A program made the translations under genes and the position numbers. The notes beneath the pieces are model-generated. The model did not search any database and had not been told where the DNA came from. It was given only the letters and a program-made list of their open reading frames with translations. Below, in pieces: positions 6,372-6,549 of a DNA stretch of 6,549 bases (its first letter is position 1; each line of letters begins with the position of its first letter). This stretch comes from Synergistaceae bacterium (GTDB lineage Bacteria > Synergistota > Synergistia > Synergistales > Aminobacteriaceae): assembly GCA_009778055.1 (NCBI GenBank), contig WRKN01000139.1:1-6549 (forward strand), in the 5' to 3' direction.

Positions 6372-6549
6372 TGAAACAGGACGAAGAAGCAAGAGTCTTA
6401 TCCCAAGACCCTTTTCTGGCAGGCAGGACGGAGGCGGCGGAACGATACGGGTATTTATCCCAAAACGCGGCGCAGTGGAGAAGGATTTCGTTTGCTTTAC
6501 TTCTTTGCTGCGTGGCCTGTGTGTTTGCCGTTATCTACGCGGCTCGGAA
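6365..6549 (+). CDS. trbF: TrbF, VirB8-like T4SS scaffold protein (5' part only)
   Basis: A bitopic inner-membrane protein whose periplasmic domain nucleates the T4SS core. Only the first 61 codons plus two bases are present; the gene runs off the right edge. The visible part has the family N-terminus: a short acidic cytoplasmic segment with DPFLAGRTEAAERYGYLSQNA at about 15-35 (TrbF proteins typically show a similar NPYLAAR...ERYG pattern), QWRR at 37-40, and a single membrane span at about 41-60 that is rich in Cys (LLLCCVAC). ATG 6365 overlaps the end of trbL by 7 bases; ATG 6371, in a TAATG arrangement, would remove two residues. Its position directly after trbL is that of trbF in Ti-type operons. 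Confidence 0.88.
   Translation, partial: MVMKQDEEARVLSQDPFLAGRTEAAERYGYLSQNAAQWRRISFALLLCCVACVFAVIYAAR

Noticed and set aside
5967..6392. A 141-codon minus-strand open frame across the trbL tail and trbF start
   Set aside because: The sense frames are both recognised family members and the antisense product is Arg/Ser-rich shadow sequence without features.

Overview
The window is a tightly packed run of Trb-type (P-type, VirB-like) type IV secretion genes, all on the + strand: trbB, trbC, trbD, trbE, trbJ, trbL and the first 61 codons of trbF. Together they encode most of a conjugative mating-pair-formation apparatus: a traffic ATPase (TrbB), the pilus subunit (TrbC), two inner-membrane factors (TrbD, TrbL), the large VirB4-type ATPase (TrbE), a VirB5-like pilus-tip/adhesin candidate (TrbJ) and a VirB8-like scaffold (TrbF, cut by the window end). 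The order B-C-D-E-J-L-F matches Ti-plasmid trb operons without trbK, and, as I remember it, Tn4371-family integrative conjugative elements. It differs from RP4, where J, K and L follow F-I. Expected neighbours are traG (coupling protein) upstream and trbG/trbI downstream; neither is visible here.

Layout: bases 1-102 form a leader with a degenerate terminator-like hairpin and a G-rich ribosome site before a TTG start. From there to the right edge everything is coding except 38 bases before trbC and two 4-base gaps. Three junctions overlap (trbD/trbE, trbE/trbJ, trbL/trbF). The two pilus-component genes, trbC and trbJ, carry near-consensus ribosome-binding sites, whereas trbD and probably trbE rely on translational coupling. 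No promoter, tRNA, insertion sequence, attachment site, CRISPR or rRNA was found.

Organism: a Gram-negative-type envelope is implied by the T4SS class. Base composition is moderate (mid-50s percent GC by eye). Codons AUA and AGG are used freely and membrane segments are rich in cysteine. This argues against an enterobacterial or typical beta/gamma-proteobacterial home genome and would suit an anaerobe such as a Desulfovibrio relative or a Synergistota member, but that is inference only. The element may be an integrative element or a plasmid; the window does not decide.

I do not see a wholly new system. The most informative oddity is that the TrbC prepilin stops at the residue equivalent to the end of the RP4 tetrapeptide removed during pilin cyclisation, so it lacks the C-terminal extension that RP4 needs a host protease to remove. 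Second-tier observations are an in-frame A_AAA_AAG slippery heptamer in trbJ, a strong hairpin early in trbE, the absence of a trbK entry-exclusion gene, and an identical 10-base stop/start junction used twice.
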